NCBI GenBank assembly: GCA_001800745.1
Contig: MGVZ01000047.1
Span: 1-42,980 of the forward strand
Reading direction: 5' to 3'
Source: Euryarchaeota archaeon RBG_16_67_27
GTDB taxonomy: Archaea; Thermoplasmatota; Thermoplasmata; RBG-16-68-12
Length of the DNA: 42,980 nt
Shown piece by piece: positions 1-8,221 of this stretch. The translations under genes were made by a program, and so were the position numbers. The notes under the pieces are model-generated. The model made no database searches. It worked only from the letters and a program-made list of their open reading frames with translations, and was not told the DNA's origin. Every line of letters starts with the position of its first letter. Position 1 is the stretch's first letter.

Positions 1-679
1 CCTCCGCGCCGCCGGTCTTGAACACGTCGACCGGCTTGCCGCAGTGCGGGCACACCATGCCGCTCATGTTCTCGACGATCCCCAGGATCGGCAGGTGCAC
101 GGCCTTCGCGAACCCGATCGACTTGCGGACGTCAAGGAGCGCGACCTCCTGGGGCGTCGCGACGACGACCGCGCCGTCCGCGTCCGGGATCTCCTGCGCG
201 ACGCTGAGCGGCTCATCGCTCGTCCCCGGCGGCAGGTCAAGGACGAGGTAGTCCAGGTCCCCCCATTCGACGTCGGAGAGCATCTGCTTGAGCGCCTTGA
301 TCTTCAGGGGGCCGCGCCAGACGACCGGCGAGTCGCGGTCGATGAGTTGCCCCATCGAGATGATCTTCACGCCCGCGGGCCCGATCGTCGGCTCCATGCC
401 CGTTTCCGTTGCGTTGACCTGCGCGTCCTCGACCCCCATGAGGAGCGGGATGTCCGGACCCGTCACGTCGGCATCGACGAGCCCGACCGGGCCGTCGGAG
501 GCGAGGGCGACGGCGAGGTTCGCGGCGACGGTGCTCTTCCCGACCCCGCCCTTGCCGGACATCACGACGATCTTGTGCTTGATCCGCGACATGCGCTGGG
601 CCATCTTCATCCGCTCGCGCATCGCGGCCATGATGTGCGGGGGGATCTGCGCGGTATCGATCTCGTCGGCCACGAACAT
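1..679 (-). CDS. Mrp/NBP35 (ApbC) family P-loop ATPase, Fe-S carrier; 3' end runs off window
   Basis: Reading the minus strand from ATG at 679 gives [60 protein letters not shown]...[20 protein letters not shown]...[25 protein letters not shown]. Deviant Walker A (GKGGVGKS), DLPPGTSD and CPHC motifs. Not in the supplied ORF track because it is open at the window edge. Confidence 0.93.
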   Translation of the reverse strand, partial: MFVADEIDTAQIPPHIMAAMRERMKMAQRMSRIKHKIVVMSGKGGVGKSTVAANLAVALASDGPVGLVDADVTGPDIPLLMGVEDAQVNATETGMEPTIGPAGVKIISMGQLIDRDSPVVWRGPLKIKALKQMLSDVEWGDLDYLVLDLPPGTSDEPLSVAQEIPDADGAVVVATPQEVALLDVRKSIGFAKAVHLPILGIVENMSGMVCPHCGKPVDVFKTGGAE

Positions 680-710
680 CACCCAGGGCGGGCGACGTCA
701 GCGCCGGGTC

Positions 711-720
711 CGTATTAAAG
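711..720 (-). promoter_or_regulatory. TATA-like box for the NBP35-family gene
   Basis: Minus-strand CTTTAATACG about 32-41 nt upstream of the ATG at 679. Confidence 0.4.
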
Positions 721-883
721 GTGCGGGATTCTCGCGCGCCCCGCCTCCGGAGGGACCACGGCGACGGCCCGGGAACGCGGCTCCGGGGGCGGCGCGACTC
801 TCTGGCCGTCCGGAGGCGGTTCGACGCGCGACGTGAAGGGGAACGACGTCCTTCCATGACGGCTCCGGACGGTATCTAGCGAA

Positions 884-891
884 GGTTTAAG
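884..891 (+). promoter_or_regulatory. BRE/TATA-like element for malic enzyme gene
   Basis: AGCGAAGGTTTAAG upstream of ATG at 934. Confidence 0.4.
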
Positions 892-933
892 CCGCGTCGG
901 AGGCTCTCGCGCCCCCGTCATTCTGGTGGTCCG

Positions 934-2322
934 ATGCCGAGCAAGAGAGGCGGCACGAAACCGATCAAGGTGCCCACCCCACAGGAGGTCGAGGAGAATC
1001 TGAAGCGGGCGAACCTCCCGAAGGAGACGTCCGCGAAGTACCATCCGTTCTACCAAGGCAAGATCGAAGTCGTTTCCCGCGTGCCCGTGCGAAGCCTCGA
1101 CGACTTCGCAATCTGGTACACGCCGGGCGTCGCGCAGCCGTGCCTCGAGATCAAGGCGGACCCGACCAAGGTGTGGAACCTCACGAACAAGTGGAACCAG
1201 GTCGCCGTCGTGACGGACGGGACGCGGGTCCTCGGGCTCGGAGACATTGGCCCCGAGGCCGGGCTGCCCGTGATGGAGGGCAAGGCGCTCCTGTTCAAGT
1301 ACCTCGGCGGCATCGACGCGTTCCCGATCCCGCTCAACACGAAGGACCCGGAGAAGATCATCGAGACCGTGAAGCTGATCACGCCGTCGTTCGGCGGGAT
1401 CAACCTCGAGGACATCAGCCAGCCGAAGTGCTTCTACATCCTCGAGCGCCTCCGGAAGGAGTGTGAGATCGCGGTCTGGCACGATGACCAGCAGGGGACG
1501 GCGACGATCAACGTGGCGGGCGTGATCAACGCGCTGAAAGTCGTCGGCAAGAAGATCGGCGACGTGGCGATCACCCTCGTCGGCGCAGGCGCGTCCGGCA
1601 TCCGCACCGCGAAGATCCTCCTCGCCGCGGGCGCGAAGCCGGGGCACCTCATCCTCGTCGACTCGAAAGGGATCATCTGCCCGCACCGGAAGGACCTCGA
1701 GGCGGTCCAGAAGGACTTTCCGGAGAAGTGGGAGCTCGCGAAGGTCTCGAACGAACGGGACCGCGAGGGCGGCATCGCCGACGGGATGAGGGACGCCGAC
1801 GTCGTGATCTCCGCGTCGAAGCCCGGGCCCGGCGTGATCAAGAAGGAGTGGGTCGCGGGGATGGCGGACGACGCCATCCTGTTCGTCATCGCGAACCCCG
1901 TGCCGGAGATCTGGCCGTGGGAGGCGCTCGAGGCCGGCGCCCGAGTCGTCGCTACGGGTCGGTCGGACTTCCCGAACCAGGTGAACAACTCCCTGGGATT
2001 CCCGGGGATCTTCCGCGGGACGCTCGACGTCCGCGCGAAGACGATCACGGACGAGATGTGCATCGCCGCGGCGCAGGAGCTCGCGAAGGTCGCGGAGGAG
2101 GAGGGACTGAGCGAGGATCACATCGTGCCGACGATGGAGAACACCCAGGTGTTCATCCGCGAGGCCGTCGCGGTCGCCATGAAAGCGATGGAGCAGGGGA
2201 TCGCGCGCCTGACGCGCACGCGGCAGGACCTGCACGACACCGCGAGCGCGCTGATCCGCCGTTCGCACGAACAGACGAAGTTCCTCATGCACGAAGGGTT
2301 CATCCGACCTCCGCCCCCGTGA
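934..2322 (+). CDS. NAD(P)-dependent malic enzyme (oxaloacetate-decarboxylating malate dehydrogenase)
   Basis: 462 aa; FAIWYTPGVAQPCLEI, EDISQPKCFYILERLRKECEIAVWHDDQQGTA, GAGASGI Rossmann motif, ATGRSDFPNQVNNSLGFPGIFRG. Confidence 0.95.
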   Translation: MPSKRGGTKPIKVPTPQEVEENLKRANLPKETSAKYHPFYQGKIEVVSRVPVRSLDDFAIWYTPGVAQPCLEIKADPTKVWNLTNKWNQVAVVTDGTRVLGLGDIGPEAGLPVMEGKALLFKYLGGIDAFPIPLNTKDPEKIIETVKLITPSFGGINLEDISQPKCFYILERLRKECEIAVWHDDQQGTATINVAGVINALKVVGKKIGDVAITLVGAGASGIRTAKILLAAGAKPGHLILVDSKGIICPHRKDLEAVQKDFPEKWELAKVSNERDREGGIADGMRDADVVISASKPGPGVIKKEWVAGMADDAILFVIANPVPEIWPWEALEAGARVVATGRSDFPNQVNNSLGFPGIFRGTLDVRAKTITDEMCIAAAQELAKVAEEEGLSEDHIVPTMENTQVFIREAVAVAMKAMEQGIARLTRTRQDLHDTASALIRRSHEQTKFLMHEGFIRPPPP

Positions 2323-2440
2323 GCATCCGCCCCCGTTCGGACCGGAGCCGGCAGGGCTTCCCGCCCCGATGAATCGAAGACGGGTCAGTCATCAGACCCG
2401 CGGATGTCCTGTCGCGCTCGACGCGCCGCTTCCGGGGGAT

Positions 2441-2713
2441 CTAGATGAGTCGCGCTTCGTCGCGCCGCGGTTCCGCCAGGTGTGTCTCCGCATCGACGGG
2501 GCCCTCCGCGCGGAGCCGTGCGACCTCGCGGTCCAGGTCGAACTCGAGGTCCTCGAGCTTCACGAGGCCCATGTCGAGCGTGGGGGGCAGGGTGAACTCC
2601 TTGCGGGGTGTCCCGGGTTCCGGTCGTGCCTGCGCGCGATAGCCTGCCACGCGACCGCCTAGCGGGGAGGTCCCGAAAAGGCCTCGGGTCTGGTAGTCAC
2701 TGCTGATACGCAC
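2441..2713 (-). CDS. hypothetical protein (~90 aa)
   Basis: Open frame with plausible codon usage and an acidic, helix-like C-terminal half (LVKLEDLEFDLDREVARLRAEGPVDAETHLAEPRRDEARLI). No family recognised; the opposite strand is also open. Confidence 0.4.
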   Translation of the reverse strand: MRISSDYQTRGLFGTSPLGGRVAGYRAQARPEPGTPRKEFTLPPTLDMGLVKLEDLEFDLDREVARLRAEGPVDAETHLAEPRRDEARLI

Positions 2714-2757
2714 CCGCGGGGGCCGACGGGCGTGCCAGGGCGGGGTTCCGCCGACGG

Positions 2758-2765
2758 ATTTATCC
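2758..2765 (+). promoter_or_regulatory. TATA-like box, probable leaderless transcript
   Basis: ATTTATCC about 25-30 nt upstream of ATG at 2789. Confidence 0.45.
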
Positions 2766-2788
2766 TCTCGGGCCGCATAGGTCGGGAC

Positions 2789-3001
2789 ATGGCCTCAGTG
2801 GAGGAGGTCAAGCGGCGGCACGAGCTCCGGCTCCTGGGCACGACGGGTGTCGTAGGGGTCGGGATCGGGACGAAGGACGGGAGGGAGTGCATCCGGGTCT
2901 ACGTGGCGGAGGACAACCCGCGGGTCCGGGCGGCGCTCCCGACCACGATCGAGGACGTGGCCGTGGAGGTCGTCGTCTCCGGGCGCTTCCACGCCCGATG
3001 A
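2789..3001 (+). CDS. small protein homologous to the N-terminal module of the downstream protease
   Basis: MASVEEVKRRHELRLLGTTGVVGVGIGTKDGRECIRVYVAEDNPRVRAALPTTIEDVAVEVVVSGRFHAR. The stop overlaps the next start (ATGA at 2998-3001). Confidence 0.75.
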   Translation: MASVEEVKRRHELRLLGTTGVVGVGIGTKDGRECIRVYVAEDNPRVRAALPTTIEDVAVEVVVSGRFHAR

Positions 3002-3939
3002 GGGATGCGATGCGCGTCGAAGAAGCGAAGCAGGTCTGCGAGTGCCTCTACCTCGGGGTCGCGGTCCAGGGGCTGACGCCCGCGAGGAACCCGAACGTCG
3101 TCGGCGTCGGGATCGGGAAGAAGCTCGCGCGGGGCGCGGAGACGGAGGACGTCGCCGTGAAGTTCTACGTGCGGCAGAAGCTCCATCCCCTCCTCGTGAG
3201 GGACGGAGAACGGATCCCTTCCGAGGTCGAGGGCGTCCCGACGGACGTCGAGGAGGCCGGGGAGTTCTCGATCTGGCGCCCGATCCCCCCGATCTACCAT
3301 CGGAAGGTCCGTCCCGCGATGGGCGGCCTCTCGATCGGCCACTACGAGATCAGCGCGGGGACGTTCGGCTGCGTCGTGCGGGACCGGGGGGACGTGTACA
3401 TCCTGAGCAACAACCACGTCCTTGCGAACGAGAACCGCGGCGTCGAGGGCGACCCGATCCTCCAGCCGGGCCGGTTCGACGGCGGGAAGACGGACCGGGA
3501 CGTGCTCGCTCGGCTCGACACCTACGTCGCGCTCGACCCGGAGGGTGCGAACCTCGTGGACTGCGCGATCGCCCAGCCGTTCAACGCTGAGGACGTGACC
3601 ACGGACATCCTGAACGTCGGCGGCCTGCGGGGCTCCCGCGATCCGACGATCGACGAGAAGGTCATGAAGAGCGGTCGGACGACGCGGCTCACGAACGGGA
3701 CGGTGGTCGACGTGAGCGCGACCCTCCGCGTCGGGTACGCGATGGGATCGATGATCTTCCAGGACCAGTTCCTCGTGCGGGGGGAGCGCGGATCGTTCAG
3801 CGCGGGCGGGGACTCCGGGGCCGTGATCGTCGCCCACGACGGGCATGCGGTCGGCCTCCTCTCCGCCGGTTCCCCCTTCTTCACCGTCGCGAACAAGATG
3901 ACGACCGTCGAGAAGGCGCTCGACGTGAAGGTCGCCTAG
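2998..3939 (+). CDS. trypsin-like serine protease (Nal1-like) with N-terminal VVGVGIG module
   Basis: SNNHVLA (His), LVDCAIAQP (Asp) and GGDSGAVI (Ser) give a plausible H-D-S triad. In frame with the track ORF 2887..3939; the start at 2998 overlaps the upstream stop. Confidence 0.8.
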   Translation: MRDAMRVEEAKQVCECLYLGVAVQGLTPARNPNVVGVGIGKKLARGAETEDVAVKFYVRQKLHPLLVRDGERIPSEVEGVPTDVEEAGEFSIWRPIPPIYHRKVRPAMGGLSIGHYEISAGTFGCVVRDRGDVYILSNNHVLANENRGVEGDPILQPGRFDGGKTDRDVLARLDTYVALDPEGANLVDCAIAQPFNAEDVTTDILNVGGLRGSRDPTIDEKVMKSGRTTRLTNGTVVDVSATLRVGYAMGSMIFQDQFLVRGERGSFSAGGDSGAVIVAHDGHAVGLLSAGSPFFTVANKMTTVEKALDVKVA

Positions 3940-5045
3940 CCCGTGCGGATGGGCTCCCACCGGGCGAGGGTGGACTGGGGGCCGACGCGGTCCGCGAGGT
4001 TCGACAGTCGGAGCCCGACGAGGCGGATCTTCCGGCGGGACGCGAGGAACTCCTTCATGATCATCTGGCTGAGGATGAGGATCGGCTCGAGGTCCGCGGT
4101 ATGGACGCGGAGACTGCGCGAACGGGTGTGCGTCTCGAAGTCCGAGAAGCGCACCTTCACCGTGACCGTTCGGTACGCGAGCTTCTCGTCGACGAGCTGG
4201 GCGTGAAGCGCGGCACCCATCGCCTCGACCTGGGGCCAGATGTGCTCATACGCGTCAAGGTCCTGCTCGAACGTCGTCTCCGTACCGATCGACTCCGGCG
4301 GCCCCACGGGCTCGACGACGTCGTCCGAGTCCCTCCCGAACGCGACGTCGTGCAGGTACTCCCCGAACGCCCCGAAGCTCTCCACGAGGTCCTGCCGGGG
4401 GAACGCCTGGACGTGCGCGACGAGCTCGATCCCGACCTCGCCCAGCCTCTCCGCGGTCTTCGGTCCGACGCCGGAGATCTTCCGCACGGGGATCGGGGCG
4501 AGGAACTCGACGACGTGGTCCGGCGGCACGACGGTGAGACCGTCCGGTTTCTCGAGGTCGGAGGCGATCTTCGCGACCGCCTTGCTCGGGGCGACGCCGA
4601 TCGAACACGTGAGGCGGTGCTCCGCCCGGACGGCCGCCTTGACCGCTCTCGCGAGGTCCTTCGCGACCCCGAAGTTCCCCGAGGTGCGCACGGACACATC
4701 GAGGTACGCCTCCTCGATCCCGGACGGCTGGAGGCGGTCCGCGAACCGGCGGAGGGTCGCCATGATCCCCGCGGACGCCTTCCCGTACCGCTCGAAGTCC
4801 GGCGGCACGAACACGGCCGCGGGGCACAGGCGGAGGGCCTCCGCGCAGGGCATCGCGGAGCGCACGCCGTACCGCCGGGCCTCGTAGCTCGCGGTCAGGA
4901 CGACGCCGCGAGAGAACTCCCGCGGATCCGGTCCCACGACGACGGGCTTCGATTCGAGCTCCGGCCGGTCCCGGATCTCGACCGCCGCGTAGAACGCGTC
5001 CATGTCTGCGTGCATGATTACACGGGGCCGCACCGGTGTCGCCAT
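3936..5045 (-). CDS. dinB: DNA polymerase IV (Y-family); start could be ATG nearer MHADMDAFYA
   Basis: MHADMDAFYAAVEIRDRPEL, ASYEARRYGVRSAMP, SIGVAPSKAVAKIASDLEKPDGLT, ISGVGPKTAERL. Confidence 0.95.
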   Translation of the reverse strand: MATPVRPRVIMHADMDAFYAAVEIRDRPELESKPVVVGPDPREFSRGVVLTASYEARRYGVRSAMPCAEALRLCPAAVFVPPDFERYGKASAGIMATLRRFADRLQPSGIEEAYLDVSVRTSGNFGVAKDLARAVKAAVRAEHRLTCSIGVAPSKAVAKIASDLEKPDGLTVVPPDHVVEFLAPIPVRKISGVGPKTAERLGEVGIELVAHVQAFPRQDLVESFGAFGEYLHDVAFGRDSDDVVEPVGPPESIGTETTFEQDLDAYEHIWPQVEAMGAALHAQLVDEKLAYRTVTVKVRFSDFETHTRSRSLRVHTADLEPILILSQMIMKEFLASRRKIRLVGLRLSNLADRVGPQSTLARWEPIRTG

Positions 5046-5106
5046 CGCACGCGTTCCAGGTCCTCGGGAGGGTAAATAGCTTCGGGGAGGGCGCGCGGAC
5101 GCGGGG

Positions 5107-6690
5107 CTAGAAGCCGAAAAACACGGTCGCGGCCTGCGTGAGGTAGGCCACGAGGAAGAACATGACGAACGACGCGAGCAGGACGACGGCCACGGCGACG
5201 AGCACGGCCGCGCCGATCGAGCGCGGGGCGTCGATGCGCGACGCGCCCGCCTCCGGTTCCAGGATGTACATGTACCAGATCACCCGCGCGTAGTAGTACA
5301 GGGACAGGGCGCTGTTGAGCACGCCGGAGACCGCGAGGGCGAGGTACCAGCCGTTGAACGGCATCGCGCTCACCGCGCTCGAGAACAGGATGAACTTCGA
5401 GAAAAACCCGCCGAGGGGAGGGATCCCTGCGAGGCTGAGGAGGAGGATCGTCATCGAGAACGCGAAGAAAGGCATGCGCTTGCTCAGCCCCCGGTACGCC
5501 TCCACGTCGTCCGGGATCCCGCGGGTCTCCACGCCTGCGACGACGAGGAACGCCCCTCCCTTCATCGCGGCGTGCATGAGGACGTGAAGGAGCGCGCCGA
5601 CGATCGCGGCGACCGCGACGTCCCTCGCGAGCGGATTCGAAGCGTCCTGGAGCGCGACTGCGCCGACGGGGAGAGCGATGAGGATGTACCCCGCCTGGGC
5701 GATGCTCGAGTACGCCAGCATTCGCTTCACGCTCCGCTGGGGAATCGCGAGGATGTTTCCGACGGTCTGCGTCGCGATCGCCAGCACCGCGATCGCCAGG
5801 ACCCAGTCGACCTGGATCCCGATGAGCCCGACGAGGAAGACCTTGAAGAGGGCGACGATTCCGACCTTCTTCGAGCCCGCGGCGAGGAACGCGCTCACCG
5901 TCGTCGGCGAGCCGTGGTACACGTCGGGCGCCCACATGTGGAACGGCACGGTCGCGACCTTGAACCCGAACCCAGCGATGAGGAAGACGAGGGCGATGAC
6001 GAGCGGAGCCTCGAACTCCTGATAGCTTCCGTACGTGAGGCTCGCGCGGAGCCAGTCGAGGTCCGTCGCGCGCGCGGACCCCTGGGAGTCGACGACGCCG
6101 TACAGGATCGAGATCCCGAAGAGGATGATCGCGGAGCTCACGGCACCGATGATGAAGAATTTCACCGCGGCCTCCGTGGCGTTCGCGTCCTTCTTTCGGA
6201 ACGCGACGAGCGCGAACGTGCTCAGGCTCGAGGTCTCGAACGCGAGGAACAGGACGATCAGGTCCGTCGCCGCCGCGGTGAACATCATGCCTACGACCGC
6301 GAGGAGCATGAGGGCGTAGTACTCCGCCTGGTGCGGTTCCTCCCGCTTCAGGAAGCCGCGGGAAGCGAGGATCGCCAGGATCGCCACGAACAGGAAGATC
6401 ACGTGGAAGAACAGGGAGAACGCGTCGACCCGCATCCGGAGGTTCGTCGGCTCCGCGGTGAAGTCGCCCTGCGCCGGGTCCGCGACGAGGTTCCACAAGT
6501 CCAGGCCGAGGGCGTGCGTGAGGCCGAGCCCCATGAGGTCGAAGGTCAGCACCAGGCTCACGACGGCGCCCGTGAGGGCGAGCCCCCAGAGCGCGGCGGG
6601 CCGCTTCGACCAGGCGAACCCGAGGAGCGCGGACGCGAGCGCGGTCGCGACGAGCACGGCCTCCGGGAGGAAGACGAGGGTGTTGCCCAC
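5107..6690 (-). CDS. nuoN: NADH-quinone oxidoreductase/F420H2-type complex I subunit N
   Basis: 527 aa polytopic antiporter-like subunit; VPFHMWAPDVYHGSPTTVSAFLAAGSKKVG; last gene of the operon. Confidence 0.93.
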   Translation of the reverse strand: MGNTLVFLPEAVLVATALASALLGFAWSKRPAALWGLALTGAVVSLVLTFDLMGLGLTHALGLDLWNLVADPAQGDFTAEPTNLRMRVDAFSLFFHVIFLFVAILAILASRGFLKREEPHQAEYYALMLLAVVGMMFTAAATDLIVLFLAFETSSLSTFALVAFRKKDANATEAAVKFFIIGAVSSAIILFGISILYGVVDSQGSARATDLDWLRASLTYGSYQEFEAPLVIALVFLIAGFGFKVATVPFHMWAPDVYHGSPTTVSAFLAAGSKKVGIVALFKVFLVGLIGIQVDWVLAIAVLAIATQTVGNILAIPQRSVKRMLAYSSIAQAGYILIALPVGAVALQDASNPLARDVAVAAIVGALLHVLMHAAMKGGAFLVVAGVETRGIPDDVEAYRGLSKRMPFFAFSMTILLLSLAGIPPLGGFFSKFILFSSAVSAMPFNGWYLALAVSGVLNSALSLYYYARVIWYMYILEPEAGASRIDAPRSIGAAVLVAVAVVLLASFVMFFLVAYLTQAATVFFGF

Positions 6691-8220
6691 TCACATCCCC
6701 CCGAGGACGATCCCGGTCCAGCGGTTCAGGAGCTCGAGGGCGAGGACCGGGAAGATCCCGAAGACCGCGATGGCGGCCACGAGCACGGCGAGGGGGGCGG
6801 CCTCGTAGCGCTTCAGGTCGGGCATCGATTCCCATCGCGGGTTCAGGGGACCGAAGATCGCGCGCTGCATCGCCCAGACGTAGTACGCGGCGGTGAAGAC
6901 GACGCTCAGGATCGGGACGAAGACCCACCATCCGAACGCCGCGTACACGCCGACGAACACGGAGAACTCCGCGACAAAACCCACGAGGCCCGGGAGTCCG
7001 AGGGACGCGAGGAAGGAGATCATGATGAACGTCGCCATCCACGGCGCGCGCTTCGCGATCCCGCCGAGGTCCGAGATGTTCCGCGTCCCGATCTTGTGGC
7101 CGAGCGCGCCGGCGACCATGAAGAGCGCCGCCGAGATCAGACCGTGGGCGAACATCTGGAAGATCGCGCCCGCGAACGCGAGCCCCGCGCCGGGCGCGGA
7201 TCCGGGTCCGGAGAACCCGTGGACCCCGGCGGCGATCCCGAGCGTCACGAAGCCCATGTGGCTCACGCTCGAGAACGCGACGAGCCGCTTGAGGTCATCC
7301 TGGGCGATGCACACGATCGCGCCGTACACAATCGAGATCACGCCGACGGCCGCGAGCGCCCAGAACATCTCCTGGGCCGCGTCGGGGAGCATCTGCACGT
7401 TGAACCGGACGAGGCCGTAGCCTCCGAGCTTGAGGAGGATGCCGGCCAGGAGCACGGAACCGCCCGTGGGCGCCTCCACGTGGGCGTCCGGGAGCCAGGT
7501 GTGCAGGGGCCAGGTCGGGAGCTTCGTGCCGAACGCGACGAGCATCGCGAGGAACATCAGGTTGCCGATCAACCCGATCGGCATGGGCGTCGTCGCGATG
7601 ATCTGGATCATGTCGAACGTGCCCGCGTAGAAGTAGAACGCGAACACACTCACGAGGAGGGGGAGGCTCGCGAGGAACGTGTACATGAAGAACTTCATCG
7701 CCGCGTACCGCTTCCGCGGCCCGCCCCAGACGGAGATGATGAAGTACATGGGGACGAGGCCGACCTCCCAGAAGACGAGGAACTGGAACATGTCGAGGCT
7801 GAGGAAGACCCCGTTCACCGTCGTCTCCATGAAGAGGAACATCGCGAAGAACTCGGGCACCCGGTGGTGCTCGTCCCAGCTGAAGACGAGCGCGAGCGGC
7901 GTGAGGAGCGCGTTCAGGAAGACGAGCAGGACGGAGAGCTCGTCCACGCCGAGGATGTAGCTCACGCCGACCTGCGGGACCCACGGGGCCCGCTCGACGG
8001 CGCGGTACGTCACGGGGCCGACCGTGAGGACGGGGAGCTCGATGAGCTCCGGCCACAGGAACCCGACGAGGACGAGGCTCGCGAGGGCGAGGACCGCGAG
8101 GCTGAAGCCCATCGCGATCCCCTTCGCGACGCGGTCGCTCGTCCCGAGGAGGAACGTGAGGACGGCCCCGAGGAGGGGCAGGAAAACGATCAAGGACAGG
8201 ATCGGGAACTCGATGAGCAC
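6691..8220 (-). CDS. nuoM: complex I subunit M (second copy)
   Basis: 509 aa; FWEVGLVPMYFIISVWGGPRKRYAA, LPTWPLHTWLPDAHVEAPTGGSVLLAGILLKLGGYG, ASLGLPGLVGFVAEF. Confidence 0.93.
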   Translation of the reverse strand: MLIEFPILSLIVFLPLLGAVLTFLLGTSDRVAKGIAMGFSLAVLALASLVLVGFLWPELIELPVLTVGPVTYRAVERAPWVPQVGVSYILGVDELSVLLVFLNALLTPLALVFSWDEHHRVPEFFAMFLFMETTVNGVFLSLDMFQFLVFWEVGLVPMYFIISVWGGPRKRYAAMKFFMYTFLASLPLLVSVFAFYFYAGTFDMIQIIATTPMPIGLIGNLMFLAMLVAFGTKLPTWPLHTWLPDAHVEAPTGGSVLLAGILLKLGGYGLVRFNVQMLPDAAQEMFWALAAVGVISIVYGAIVCIAQDDLKRLVAFSSVSHMGFVTLGIAAGVHGFSGPGSAPGAGLAFAGAIFQMFAHGLISAALFMVAGALGHKIGTRNISDLGGIAKRAPWMATFIMISFLASLGLPGLVGFVAEFSVFVGVYAAFGWWVFVPILSVVFTAAYYVWAMQRAIFGPLNPRWESMPDLKRYEAAPLAVLVAAIAVFGIFPVLALELLNRWTGIVLGGM

Positions 8221-8221
8221 G

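Noticed and set aside
715-2292. 525-aa minus-strand ORF opposite malic enzyme
   Set aside because: Shadow frame; the plus strand encodes an unambiguous malic enzyme.
2323-2440. Possible tRNA or structured RNA in the gap after malic enzyme
   Set aside because: Some short GC-rich complementary stretches, but no cloverleaf, T-loop consensus or clear fold could be supported by eye.
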